Shown here one piece after another: positions 46,081 through 53,963 of a DNA stretch of 64,000 nt. This stretch comes from CADEED01 sp035995425 (lineage in GTDB: Bacteria > Pseudomonadota > Gammaproteobacteria > Steroidobacterales > Steroidobacteraceae). Made by a program: the position numbers and the translations under genes. The stretch spans positions 24,333-88,332 of the forward strand of contig DASYKM010000163.1 of NCBI GenBank assembly GCA_035995425.1, written 5' to 3'. The notes under the pieces are model-generated. The model was not told the origin of the DNA. It made no database searches and worked only from the letters and a program-made list of their open reading frames with translations. The stretch's first letter is position 1, and every line of letters begins with the position of its first letter.

Positions 46081-46548
46081 CTAGTCCGCTTTGGCCGGCG
46101 GAAACTTGGTGATCTGCACGCTGACGATCTTCCAGCTGCCACCCTTGCGCACGTAGATGTCGATGTAGCGGTAGTTCGATTCGAATGGCTTGTCGTCGTA
46201 TCGCCCGGTCATGTGCGTGCGGCCGCTCAGCAATGCCGTATCGCCATACAGACGCACGGTGAATTCCTCCACGGTGTACGGATCGATGCTGAGCCTGGGA
46301 TCGACGAGGTCCGCGACGAAGGCCTTCTTCGCCGAGACTTCGCCGCGGCCGTCGATCATGCGGAAATCCTCCGCCATGTTGTCGGCGATGGCCTTCTCGT
46401 CCTTGCGCACGATGGCCTTGTCCCATTCATCGGATAGCCGCGTGAGCGTGCTGATATCGCCCGCCGGCGCACCGGCCACGGCCAGCCAGGCCGCGCCGAG
46501 CGCGACGATGCCGGTCAGGGCGACCTGACCGGCAGTGATACGCGCCAT
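46081..46548 (-). CDS. NTF2/SnoaL-like (DUF4440-type) exported protein
   Basis: 155 residues. A hydrophobic N terminus (TGIVALGAAWLAVAGAPAG) serves as signal or anchor. The rest is a cone-shaped NTF2 fold: LSDEWDKAIVRKDEKAIADN, DFRMIDGRGEV, RTHMTGRYDDKPFESNYRYID and GGSWKIVSVQITKF. These domains bind small molecules or act as isomerases. It starts just before the stop of the upstream methyltransferase, so they form an operon. Confidence 0.82.
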   Translation of the reverse strand: MARITAGQVALTGIVALGAAWLAVAGAPAGDISTLTRLSDEWDKAIVRKDEKAIADNMAEDFRMIDGRGEVSAKKAFVADLVDPRLSIDPYTVEEFTVRLYGDTALLSGRTHMTGRYDDKPFESNYRYIDIYVRKGGSWKIVSVQITKFPPAKAD

Positions 46549-46550
46549 GT

Positions 46551-47297
46551 TCACTTCACCTTGTAAAGATGCACGTAACGATCCGTCTTGCCGCGGACCG
46601 CCGGGTCGAACACCAGCTTGTCGAGCTGATCGTCCTTGTTGCGCAGGCCGTCGTAGGTTTTTTCCAGCGCGAAGCCGCGCGAGGTGAGGCTCTTCTTCAC
46701 GAAGTCCTCGTTGAGGCGATGGGCCTTGGCGACCATTTCCGCGCCGGTGCCGGCGGGCGCGTTGTGGTCGATGATGAGCAGTTTGCCGCCCGGCTTCAGC
46801 ATGCGCTTCATGGAATCGATGAAGCCGCTGGTATTGATCTCCGGCCAGCCTTCCTTCTCGTCGACCCAGAACGCGTCGTGATAGGACATGCAGATGACGA
46901 TGAGGTCGACGCTCTTCGGCGGGAAGTCGATGTAGCTCATCTCGACCAACCGCTGTTCGACGTTCTTCAGACGGCCTTCGGTGAAGCGTGCCTTGATGCC
47001 ATCCTTGGCGTATTGCGCATACGGAACGTTGTTGACCGACAGAACCTTGCCGGTGGGTCCGACCACCCCGGCTAACAACTCGGTGTAGTAACCACCGCCG
47101 GCAAACATGTCGACCACGGTCATGCCCGGTTTCACACCCGCGAATGCCATCACCTCGGCGGGTTTCTCCCGCGCGTCGCGCTCGCGATCCTTGTCGTTGC
47201 GCTCGGTGCTGGCGATGGACGCTTCGATGGGGGTGGGGTCCGCCGCAAAGGCCGGCGCGGCAAGAACGAGCAGGGCGCTGATCAACAGTGTTTTCAT
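46551..47297 (-). CDS. Exported class I SAM-dependent methyltransferase-like protein
   Basis: 248 residues. MKTLLISALLVLAAPAFAAD is a textbook signal peptide, and AAGGAG precedes this ATG. The mature part has the SAM-binding VVDMFAGGGYYTELLA, SVDLIVICMSYHDAFW and a FIDSMKRMLKPGGKLLIIDH strand. A methyltransferase with a signal peptide is odd because SAM is not known to be present in the periplasm. It may act before export or have lost activity. It starts the two-gene operon with the NTF2-like gene. Confidence 0.85.
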   Translation of the reverse strand: MKTLLISALLVLAAPAFAADPTPIEASIASTERNDKDRERDAREKPAEVMAFAGVKPGMTVVDMFAGGGYYTELLAGVVGPTGKVLSVNNVPYAQYAKDGIKARFTEGRLKNVEQRLVEMSYIDFPPKSVDLIVICMSYHDAFWVDEKEGWPEINTSGFIDSMKRMLKPGGKLLIIDHNAPAGTGAEMVAKAHRLNEDFVKKSLTSRGFALEKTYDGLRNKDDQLDKLVFDPAVRGKTDRYVHLYKVK

Positions 47298-47400
47298 GAG
47301 TTTCTCCTTGGGTGCATTATGCGAAAGCCTGGGCCGGGAAAGGAACCTCGTCCGGCGCGCCGGGTACTCATTCTGGCGAAGTGAATCTACGGGAGCTCCC

Positions 47401-48087
47401 ATGCACACATTTATCAGACCTCTCACCGTCACCCTGCTGCTGGCCGCGTCTTGTACCGCATTCGGGGCGGGCGGCGGACAGATGCCGACTCCGTCGGACC
47501 AGAAGTTCGAAGCCCGGTCACCCGAATTGCAGGCTCGGCAGATCTACAACAGCGCGGTGCGCTCCGTGGAAAAGGGCGACGACCTGCTCGCTGATGCGGC
47601 GCGCCAGACCGACGAGCGCAAACAGCAGAAGGTGCGTGACAAGGCGCAGCAGGCCTACACCGCCGCGTTGCGCAAGTTCGTGCAGGTCATCGAGTTGCAA
47701 CCGATGATGTACGAAGCCTGGAACTACTCGGGCTACGCACAGCGCAAGCTCGGCCACTACCAGGACGCGCTCACTGCATACGACAGAGCGCTGTCGCTCA
47801 AGCCCGGATATCCGGAAGCCATCGAATATCGCGGACACGCGTACCTCGGGCTCGACCGGCTCAGCGAGGCGAAGCAGGCCTATCTCACGCTGTATTCCGG
47901 GAACCGCAAGCTTGCAGCCACCTTGCTCACCGCCATGCAGGAATGGGTGGGTGCGCATCGCACCAACGCGGCGGGAGTCGACGGCACCATGCTCGAATCG
48001 TTCGCCTCCTGGGTGAACGAACGAAGCACGATCGCCGGTCAGACCGTCGGGCTCACGCGCGAGGGTGCGGCTTCAGCCTGGCATTGA
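47401..48087 (+). CDS. Tetratricopeptide-repeat periplasmic protein
   Basis: 228 residues. Signal peptide (TLLLAASCTAFGAG), a helical spacer, then two to three TPR units including YEAWNYSGYAQRKLGHYQDA, LTAYDRALSLKPGYPEAIEY and RGHAYLGLDRLSEAKQAYLT. GGGAG lies about 6 nt upstream of the ATG at 47401. It is followed 4 bp later by the di-haem peroxidase gene. TPR proteins scaffold partners; a role in assembling a redox complex is guesswork. Confidence 0.85.
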   Translation: MHTFIRPLTVTLLLAASCTAFGAGGGQMPTPSDQKFEARSPELQARQIYNSAVRSVEKGDDLLADAARQTDERKQQKVRDKAQQAYTAALRKFVQVIELQPMMYEAWNYSGYAQRKLGHYQDALTAYDRALSLKPGYPEAIEYRGHAYLGLDRLSEAKQAYLTLYSGNRKLAATLLTAMQEWVGAHRTNAAGVDGTMLESFASWVNERSTIAGQTVGLTREGAASAWH

Positions 48088-48091
48088 ACGT

Positions 48092-49069
48092 ATGCGCGTG
48101 AGGCTGGGCTTAGCCTTCGCCGCCGGCCTGCTGCTGGCGGCGTTGGCGCGCGCCGGTTCCGGTGATTTTCGATGGCAGTTGCCGGTGGGTTTTCCCGAAC
48201 CCGCGGTCCCGGCCGACAATCCCATGAGCGCCGCGAAAGTCGCGCTCGGCGCCAGGTTGTTCTCCGACAGGCGGCTGTCGATCACCGGAAAGCATTCGTG
48301 CCAGAGCTGTCATGTGCCCGAACGGGGATTCACCGATGGACTTCCCGTCGCCCGCGGCGCGCTGGGTGAGGCGCTCCCGCTCAACAGTCCCACGCTGTTC
48401 AATGTCGCCTACGACGCATCGCTCGGCTGGCGCGACGCAAACGTACGTACGCTGGAGCAGCAGATGCGCGGGCCGCTGTTCAACGAACACCCGCGCGAGC
48501 TCGGGCTGGCCGGCAGAGAGAGCGTGGTCGTACAGACGCTGTCGGCCGATCCGTCGCTGGCGAGCGAATTCAAGGCCGCTTTTCCCGGCACGGCTTCCGC
48601 GGTGAGCATGGAAAATGTGATTCGGGCCATCGCCGCCTATGAGCGCACGCTTTTCGCCGGTGGCTCGGCTTTCGACCGTTACGTATTCGCGGGCGATCAT
48701 CGCGCCCTCAGCGACCGGCAGAAGACAGGAATGAATCTGTTCTTCTCCGCGCGGGCCGGTTGCTCGCAATGCCACGCCGGCATCAATTTCAATGGCGCAT
48801 GGGTCGATCGCGATCATCCGGAAGCGGCCCCCTCATTCGCCGACACCGGCACGGGCGAACGCGTGCGCGTACCGACGCTGCGCAACCTCGTTGTGACCGC
48901 GCCCTACATGCACGATGGCCGTTTCATGGGGCTCGACGCCGTGCTCGATCACTACGAACAGCTGGCTGCCGATCCCGCCGCGGATGCCCGCCTGCGGCGT
49001 GCGCCACTAACTACCGGCGAGCGCGACGACCTGCGCGAATTCCTCCTTTCCCTGACCGACGACTCCTAG
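48092..49069 (+). CDS. Di-haem cytochrome c peroxidase (MauG/CcpA family)
   Basis: 325 residues. A signal peptide (RLGLAFAAGLLLAALARAG) precedes two haem c sites: C70-QS-C73-H74 and C224-SQ-C227-H228. GWRDANVRTLEQQMRGPLFN and RVPTLRNLVVTAPYMHDGRF are core family blocks. Such periplasmic enzymes reduce hydrogen peroxide or, in the MauG branch, oxidise protein residues. ATG at 48092 is preferred over a GTG at 48065. Confidence 0.9.
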   Translation: MRVRLGLAFAAGLLLAALARAGSGDFRWQLPVGFPEPAVPADNPMSAAKVALGARLFSDRRLSITGKHSCQSCHVPERGFTDGLPVARGALGEALPLNSPTLFNVAYDASLGWRDANVRTLEQQMRGPLFNEHPRELGLAGRESVVVQTLSADPSLASEFKAAFPGTASAVSMENVIRAIAAYERTLFAGGSAFDRYVFAGDHRALSDRQKTGMNLFFSARAGCSQCHAGINFNGAWVDRDHPEAAPSFADTGTGERVRVPTLRNLVVTAPYMHDGRFMGLDAVLDHYEQLAADPAADARLRRAPLTTGERDDLREFLLSLTDDS

Positions 49070-49113
49070 ACTCCGAACAAAGTCGCGAAACGGGCGTATG
49101 CTTCCGCGGCAGC

Positions 49114-49686
49114 ATGCACCTGGACTCCACTTTCGGCCGTCACCTCCTGTTGCCGCACCCGGTTTCCGAGCCGGGGGCCTTGCAAGACCTGGTGCACGAG
49201 CTGTCGGTCGCGGTCGCGCGAACCAGCGCGGATCAGCTCCGGCTCACTTACCGTCTGTCGGGCGATCTCGCCGCGCTACAGCTCCCCGAGCCGCGGTCGC
49301 CGCTGCGTGCCGACGGCCTGTGGCGGCACAGCTGCTTCGAGGCGTTCATCGGGCACGCCGGCGCGCCCGACTACTGGGAATACAACTTTTCGCCGTCGGG
49401 TGCGTGGGCCGCCTACCATTTTTCCGCCTACCGCGAAGGCATGGCGCCGCAACTGAAAGGCGTCCCTCCCGGGATCTCTAGCAACATCGGCAGCGAAACC
49501 GTCGAGCTCGCGGTGTCGCTCGACCTCTCCTGGCTCATGCGATCTTCGGCGGGTGTGGGACTGCGTCTCGGCCTGGCGGCCGTCATCGAAGACAAAGCGC
49601 GAGTGCTGTCATACTGGGCGCTCAAACATCCCGCGGAGAAACCCGATTTCCACCACGCAGACAGCTTTGTGGTCGAGCTCGATTGA
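49114..49686 (+). CDS. DOMON-like domain protein
   Basis: 190 residues. Mostly beta with LTYRLSGDLAALQLPEPRSP, GLWRHSCFEAFIG and YWEYNFSPSGAWAAYHFSAY, a pattern seen in DOMON-like proteins that bind haem or sugar. No signal peptide. It lies 45 bp before the DUF1343 gene on the same strand and in other genomes, as I recall, the two are often neighbours, suggesting shared use of a muropeptide or sugar ligand. Confidence 0.72.
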   Translation: MHLDSTFGRHLLLPHPVSEPGALQDLVHELSVAVARTSADQLRLTYRLSGDLAALQLPEPRSPLRADGLWRHSCFEAFIGHAGAPDYWEYNFSPSGAWAAYHFSAYREGMAPQLKGVPPGISSNIGSETVELAVSLDLSWLMRSSAGVGLRLGLAAVIEDKARVLSYWALKHPAEKPDFHHADSFVVELD

Positions 49687-49731
49687 TCAGAGCCTCGCGT
49701 CGGCCCAATCCGTGTTGACCGAGGCAGGCCT

Positions 49732-50940
49732 GTGATCCAGTTCGGCATCGACCGCCTATTAGGCGACCGCAAACTTCTCGGTGAGCTCGAGGGCCGGCGC
49801 GTCGCGCTGCTCGCGCATCCGGCATCGATGACGGCCGACTTCGATCATTCACTGGACGCCTTGCGCGCGATTCGCGGGCTCGACATCACCGCGGCTTTCG
49901 GTCCGCAGCACGGGCTGCGCGGCGACAAGCAGGACAACATGATCGAGTCGCCGGACTTTCGCGACCCGGTGCACGGCATCCCGGTGTTCAGCCTGTACGG
50001 CGAGGTGCGCCGGCCCACCGAGGAAATGCTGGCGCATTTCGACGTGCTGCTGGTGGACCTGCAGGACGTCGGCTGCCGCATCTACACGTTCATCACCACT
50101 CTTCTATATGTGCTGGAAGCGGCCGCCCAACACGGCAAGACCGTGTGGGTGCTCGATCGGCCCAATCCGGCGGGCCGTCCGGTCGAAGGCCTGACCTTGC
50201 GCAAAGGTTGGGAGAGTTTCGTCGGCGCCGGCGCGATGCCGATGCGCCACGGCCTCACGCTGGGTGAGCTAGGCATCTGGTTCGTCAGTCACTTTCATCT
50301 CGCGGTCGACTATCGCGTGATTCCAATGCGTGGCTGGAAGCCGGACGAAGGTCCGGGCTACGGCTGGCCCATCGGGATGCGCAACTGGGTGAACCCGAGC
50401 CCCAACGCCGCGAACCTGGCGATGGCGCGCGCCTACGCCGGCACCGTGATGCTCGAGGGCACGACTTTGTCCGAGGGACGCGGCACTACGCGGCCGCTCG
50501 AGTTGTTAGGGGCGCCCGGCCTCGAACCGCGTTCACTGATCACGGCAATGCATCGGATCGTGCCCGGCTGGTTGCAGGGGTGCCGCCTGCGCCCTTGCTG
50601 GTTCGAGCCCACGTTCCAGAAGCATGCCGGAAAACTATGCGGTGGCTTCCAGATTCACGTGGAAGACGGTGCGTATCAGCACGCCGAATTCCGTCCCTGG
50701 CGCCTGGTGGCCGGCGCGTTCAAGTGCATCCGGCGACTGCGTGGGGAATATCCGTTGTGGCGCGATTTTCCGTACGAATACGAGCGTACTCGGCTCGCCA
50801 TCGACCTCATCAACGGCAGCGAACTGCTGCGTGAATGGGTGGACGATCCGGCGGCGACTCCGGCCGACCTCGATCGCATCGCCGGGCGGGACGAAGCCGC
50901 CTGGGAAGAGCAGCGCGCCGACATCCTGCTGTATCGCTGA
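49732..50940 (+). CDS. DUF1343 family protein (NamZ-type exo-beta-N-acetylmuramidase)
   Basis: 402 residues. FGIDRLL at the start, GPQHGLRGDKQDN, PVFSLYGEVRRPTEEML, LLVDLQDVGCRIYTFITT, DRPNPAGR and LSEGRGTTRPLELLGAP are family blocks. Characterised NamZ proteins remove terminal MurNAc from peptidoglycan fragments, so cell-wall recycling is the likely pathway. The product lacks a signal peptide, hence a cytosolic role. GTG at 49732 has GAGG about 8 nt upstream. Confidence 0.9.
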   Translation: MIQFGIDRLLGDRKLLGELEGRRVALLAHPASMTADFDHSLDALRAIRGLDITAAFGPQHGLRGDKQDNMIESPDFRDPVHGIPVFSLYGEVRRPTEEMLAHFDVLLVDLQDVGCRIYTFITTLLYVLEAAAQHGKTVWVLDRPNPAGRPVEGLTLRKGWESFVGAGAMPMRHGLTLGELGIWFVSHFHLAVDYRVIPMRGWKPDEGPGYGWPIGMRNWVNPSPNAANLAMARAYAGTVMLEGTTLSEGRGTTRPLELLGAPGLEPRSLITAMHRIVPGWLQGCRLRPCWFEPTFQKHAGKLCGGFQIHVEDGAYQHAEFRPWRLVAGAFKCIRRLRGEYPLWRDFPYEYERTRLAIDLINGSELLREWVDDPAATPADLDRIAGRDEAAWEEQRADILLYR

Positions 50941-50944
50941 GCGG

Positions 50945-51001
50945 AAAAAAGGGGACATTCCTATTTTCCGATCACCGGAAAATAGGAATGTCCCCTTTTT
51001 T
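50945..51001. terminator. Perfect 26-bp palindrome with A/T tracts (palindrome C), bidirectional terminator
   Basis: Arms 50945-50970 and 50976-51001 are exact inverted copies around a 5-nt loop (ATCAC). Each arm starts or ends with six A or T, so RNA from either strand ends in a strong hairpin plus U-run. It separates the convergent NamZ-like and UrcA genes. The GGGGACATTCC core is of a type widespread as REP-like repeats. Confidence 0.9.
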
Positions 51002-51008
51002 CTACACC

Positions 51009-51389
51009 TCAGCCGAGGTCATGCGAGGCAGCGGCGTGCAGCGAGGTCAGCATCGGCCGATCCACGCGGCGAACGGCGTCCTCGAGCGCAGACTTGAAGC
51101 ATGCTTCGGCTGCGACGCGGCGATCGAACACCGGCGTCACACCGACACTCAGGCCGCAGACCTTGCGCGCCGCGAATTTCAGCTTGCGATACACATCGAC
51201 GGCGCCCGCAGTGGTGCTGAACGCATTGGCCGAATAGTGCACCGCGACGCTGGCCGGGGCAGCTTCTGGCTCCGAAGCCCGCACGCTGACGGTGAGCAGC
51301 ATGAAAACAGTGACCGTCAAGGCGGCGGCGCCCGCGGAGAGCCGCTCGGAAGCGCGGCGCAGCACTAACGTGGAATTGGGATGAGTCAT
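51009..51389 (-). CDS. UrcA-family protein
   Basis: 126 residues. Hydrophobic signal or anchor at about 20-38 (AALTVTVFMLLTVSVRA). The domain has SVAVHYSANAFSTTAGAVDV then KLKFAARKVCG and EACFKSALEDAV, giving two conserved Cys that should form a disulphide. UrcA proteins occur mainly in Sphingomonadales, Caulobacterales and Steroidobacter-like bacteria; function unknown. GGAGGA precedes the ATG. Confidence 0.83.
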   Translation of the reverse strand: MTHPNSTLVLRRASERLSAGAAALTVTVFMLLTVSVRASEPEAAPASVAVHYSANAFSTTAGAVDVYRKLKFAARKVCGLSVGVTPVFDRRVAAEACFKSALEDAVRRVDRPMLTSLHAAASHDLG

Positions 51390-51583
51390 GGCGAATCCTC
51401 CGTTGAATGGAAAACAGGCGACGACGCGTGCCGACTCATCGCTTGCCGGCGTGAGAGGCGAGTTCGAAACGTGTCAATCAGGACGCTGATATAGACGCGT
51501 GACGAAGCGAAACGGTTGCAATGAAATCCGGCGGATTGCGGCGGGGCGTTGAGAGCCAGCGCCGAAAAGAAGTGTCCGCTCGA

Positions 51584-51602
51584 AGTGTCCGGTGCGGACA
51601 CT
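51584..51602. repeat. Small perfect hairpin of the GTGTCCG type
   Basis: AGTGTCCG-GTG-CGGACACT, 8-bp stem. The half-site AGTGTCCGCTCGA also occurs 13 nt upstream (51571). It lies 25 bp after the end of the ParB-like gene and shares the CGGACAC core with palindrome D. Confidence 0.65.
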
Positions 51603-51626
51603 CTGGAAAAGGTTTAAATCGCCGAA

Positions 51627-52625
51627 CTACTCCGCCGATTCGGCGCCGGCAGCGACAAAGGCCAGGTCGCTCATGTTCACCTTGCCGAGATCGAACTTCT
51701 TCGCCGATGCCAGCATGCGCAGCAGCGCCTGGGCGATGGGCATCGCCGGTTTCTTGTCGCCGGCCTTCATCTTGTGGAAACGAACCGGGTTTATACGCGC
51801 CACCACGTAGCTGCGCAGATAGGGTGACTTCATGCCGCGCGCCTGCAACTCGGCGACGATTCGCTTCACTTCGGCGTCTATCTCCTGGAGACGCGCCGCG
51901 TACGCCGAGCGTTCGCGCAGTGCAACCGGCAGCGCCCTGGTGGTCAACCTATCTACTTTCTTGAGCACCGGGCTGTAGGCGCCGCCACCGAAACGGAGGT
52001 TTCCCTCGTAGACCAGGCCGAGCGTCAGCAGCTCCGCCGCCTCGAACTCCGCCGCCAGTGAAGCCTCGGTTCGCGCCGGGAAGCGCTTGGCGAGATTGCG
52101 CGCCATGCGCACCACTTCCAGGCTTTTGTCCTTGAGGTTGTGCGCCTTCTCGGTGTTCAGCGCGAGGATCCGATATGACAGCGTTTCATCGGGTGAAATG
52201 AGCACCGTGAGCTGCTTGAGTCCCAGCATTTTCGCCGCCGCCAAACGGTGACGACCGTTCGGCGTCCAGAAGCGGCCATCTTGACCGCGCACCACGATGA
52301 GGGGATCGAGAAAAGCGGCGGTGGCTTCAATGGCGCGCGCCAGGCGCTTGGCGTGGGTGGGCGAGAGGTCGCGCTGGAAAGGCGTGGGCTGCACCGCGCC
52401 GAATGGCAGCGAGGCGAGCAGCAACGGCCGGCCGCCCAGTGGTTCGCGGTACGCGCCGAGCGGCGCGCCGCCGGCCTTGCGCACCAGGTCGACCACCGCG
52501 GAGATTTCCGCATGATCGAGCGGCAATGCCACTTCGCTGGCCGACAAACCGCGCTGAACCGCATTCGGCGCCAGTTTCGACGGGCGCCTGGTTGCCTTAG
52601 GCGGTGTTTTTTTCTTGGCGGCCAT
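51627..52625 (-). CDS. ParB-N-terminal-domain protein (stand-alone)
   Basis: 332 residues. ParB/sulfiredoxin-type nucleotide-binding domain at about 65-160: FQRDLSPTHAKRLARAIEAT, FLDPLIVVRGQDGRFWTPNG, GRHRLAAAKMLGLKQLTVLI. It is followed by a helical region and a unique Lys-rich tail. No parA, parS or plasmid genes nearby, so chromosome partition is unlikely; related proteins act as DNA-binding regulators or nucleases. Its first 29 nt overlap the end of the NDH-2 gene. N-terminal KKKTPPKATRRPSK is a basic unstructured arm. Confidence 0.82.
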   Translation of the reverse strand: MAAKKKTPPKATRRPSKLAPNAVQRGLSASEVALPLDHAEISAVVDLVRKAGGAPLGAYREPLGGRPLLLASLPFGAVQPTPFQRDLSPTHAKRLARAIEATAAFLDPLIVVRGQDGRFWTPNGRHRLAAAKMLGLKQLTVLISPDETLSYRILALNTEKAHNLKDKSLEVVRMARNLAKRFPARTEASLAAEFEAAELLTLGLVYEGNLRFGGGAYSPVLKKVDRLTTRALPVALRERSAYAARLQEIDAEVKRIVAELQARGMKSPYLRSYVVARINPVRFHKMKAGDKKPAMPIAQALLRMLASAKKFDLGKVNMSDLAFVAAGAESAE

Positions 52626-53880
52626 CGGAATCTCTCGCGGGTTCGTTGCCGAGGATGATGCGCGCTCCGCGCGCGTAGGTGAAATAGGCCCACGCCCAGT
52701 TGATGAGCACGATGAGCCGGCTGCGGAAGCCGATCAGAAAATAAATGTGCAGAACGAGCCAGAACCACCAGGCGAACAAGCCGGCGAACTGGAGCTTTGG
52801 CAGCTGTGCAATGGCGGAATGGCGTCCGATGGTCGCGAGCGCACCGAAATCGGTGTAGTGAAACGCTTTCGTCTGGCGCCCAGCGATGCGCGCAAGGATG
52901 TTGTGCGCCGCGCAGGCGCCCATCTGCTTGGCCGCCGGCGCCACTCCCGGGACGGGCTTGCCACCTTGTTCGACGCTCGCGAGATCTCCGGCGACGAATA
53001 TTTCCGGATGCGCAGCCAGGCTCAGATCCGGCTGCACCCGCACGCGACCGGCGCGATCGAGCTCGGTGCCGAGTTGTTTGCCGAGCGGCGATGCGGCGAC
53101 ACCGGCGGCCCACAGAATGGTGCGCGCCGCGATGCGTTCGCCACCGAATTGCAGGAAGTCAGCACCGATTTCAGTGACGGCGTTACCCGTGCGCACATCG
53201 ACGCCGAGGTGCTCTAACTGCTGGCGCGCCTTGTCGGCCAGGCGTTCCGTGAACGTCGAGAGCACGCGCGGCCCGGCTTCGATGAGCAGGATGCGTGCCT
53301 TGCGGGTGTCGATGTGGCGGAAATCACGGGTGAGCGTATGTCGCGCAATCTCGGCCAGTGTGCCGGCCAGCTCCGCGCCCGTGGGGCCGGCGCCGATGAT
53401 GGCGAAGGTGAGACAGGCAGCACGCTCCGCCGCGTTGGTGGCGACTTCCGCCTCTTCGAACGCCGACAGCACGCGCCGCCGGATCAGGAATGCGTCGTCG
53501 AGAGTCTTCAGGCCGGGCGCGAACCTTTCCCATTGATCGTGGCCGAAGTACGCATGCGTGGCGCCGCTGGCGACCAGCAGGTAGTCATACGAAATCTGCC
53601 GATCGGGCAGCGACACCTGGCGCGCCGCTGTGTCGATACCGAGCACTTCACCCATGTGGACCGTGACGTTGCGCTGACCGCGCAGGATGTGTCGCAGCGG
53701 CGCGGCGATCGACGGCGCCGCGAGTCCCGCGGTCGCCACCTGGTAGAGAAGTGGCTGGAACAGATGATGATTGCGGCGATCGATCAGAGTGATTTCCACC
53801 GGCGCTCGCTCGAGCTGCCGGACGGCCCACAGGCCGGCGAATCCGCCACCGATGATCACCACTCTCGTTGTTTCCGTCAT
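52597..53880 (-). CDS. ndh: Type II NADH dehydrogenase (NDH-2)
   Basis: 427 residues. Two dinucleotide folds: VVIIGGGFAGLWAVRQLE for FAD and FAIIGAGPTGAELAGTL for NADH. HLFQPLLYQVATAGLAAP and TILWAAGVAASPLGKQL are family blocks, and the C terminus has two membrane-binding helices (WWFWLVLHIYFLIGF and LIVLINWAWAYF). It passes electrons from NADH to quinone without pumping protons. Overlaps the ParB-like gene by 29 nt. Only 83 bp separates it from the divergent fumarase gene. Confidence 0.92.
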   Translation of the reverse strand: MTETTRVVIIGGGFAGLWAVRQLERAPVEITLIDRRNHHLFQPLLYQVATAGLAAPSIAAPLRHILRGQRNVTVHMGEVLGIDTAARQVSLPDRQISYDYLLVASGATHAYFGHDQWERFAPGLKTLDDAFLIRRRVLSAFEEAEVATNAAERAACLTFAIIGAGPTGAELAGTLAEIARHTLTRDFRHIDTRKARILLIEAGPRVLSTFTERLADKARQQLEHLGVDVRTGNAVTEIGADFLQFGGERIAARTILWAAGVAASPLGKQLGTELDRAGRVRVQPDLSLAAHPEIFVAGDLASVEQGGKPVPGVAPAAKQMGACAAHNILARIAGRQTKAFHYTDFGALATIGRHSAIAQLPKLQFAGLFAWWFWLVLHIYFLIGFRSRLIVLINWAWAYFTYARGARIILGNEPARDSDGRQEKNTA

Positions 53881-53963
53881 GGGCGGAAAACTTAACCGAA
53901 ACGCAGTGCGCGCGCCGCGCTAAAATGTTTGGGCCTCGAGCCCAAGAAAATCTTGAAACCGCC

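Noticed and set aside
51627..52625. Chromosome partition locus from the ParB-like gene
   Set aside because: No parA beside it, no obvious parS sites, and the flanking genes are metabolic.
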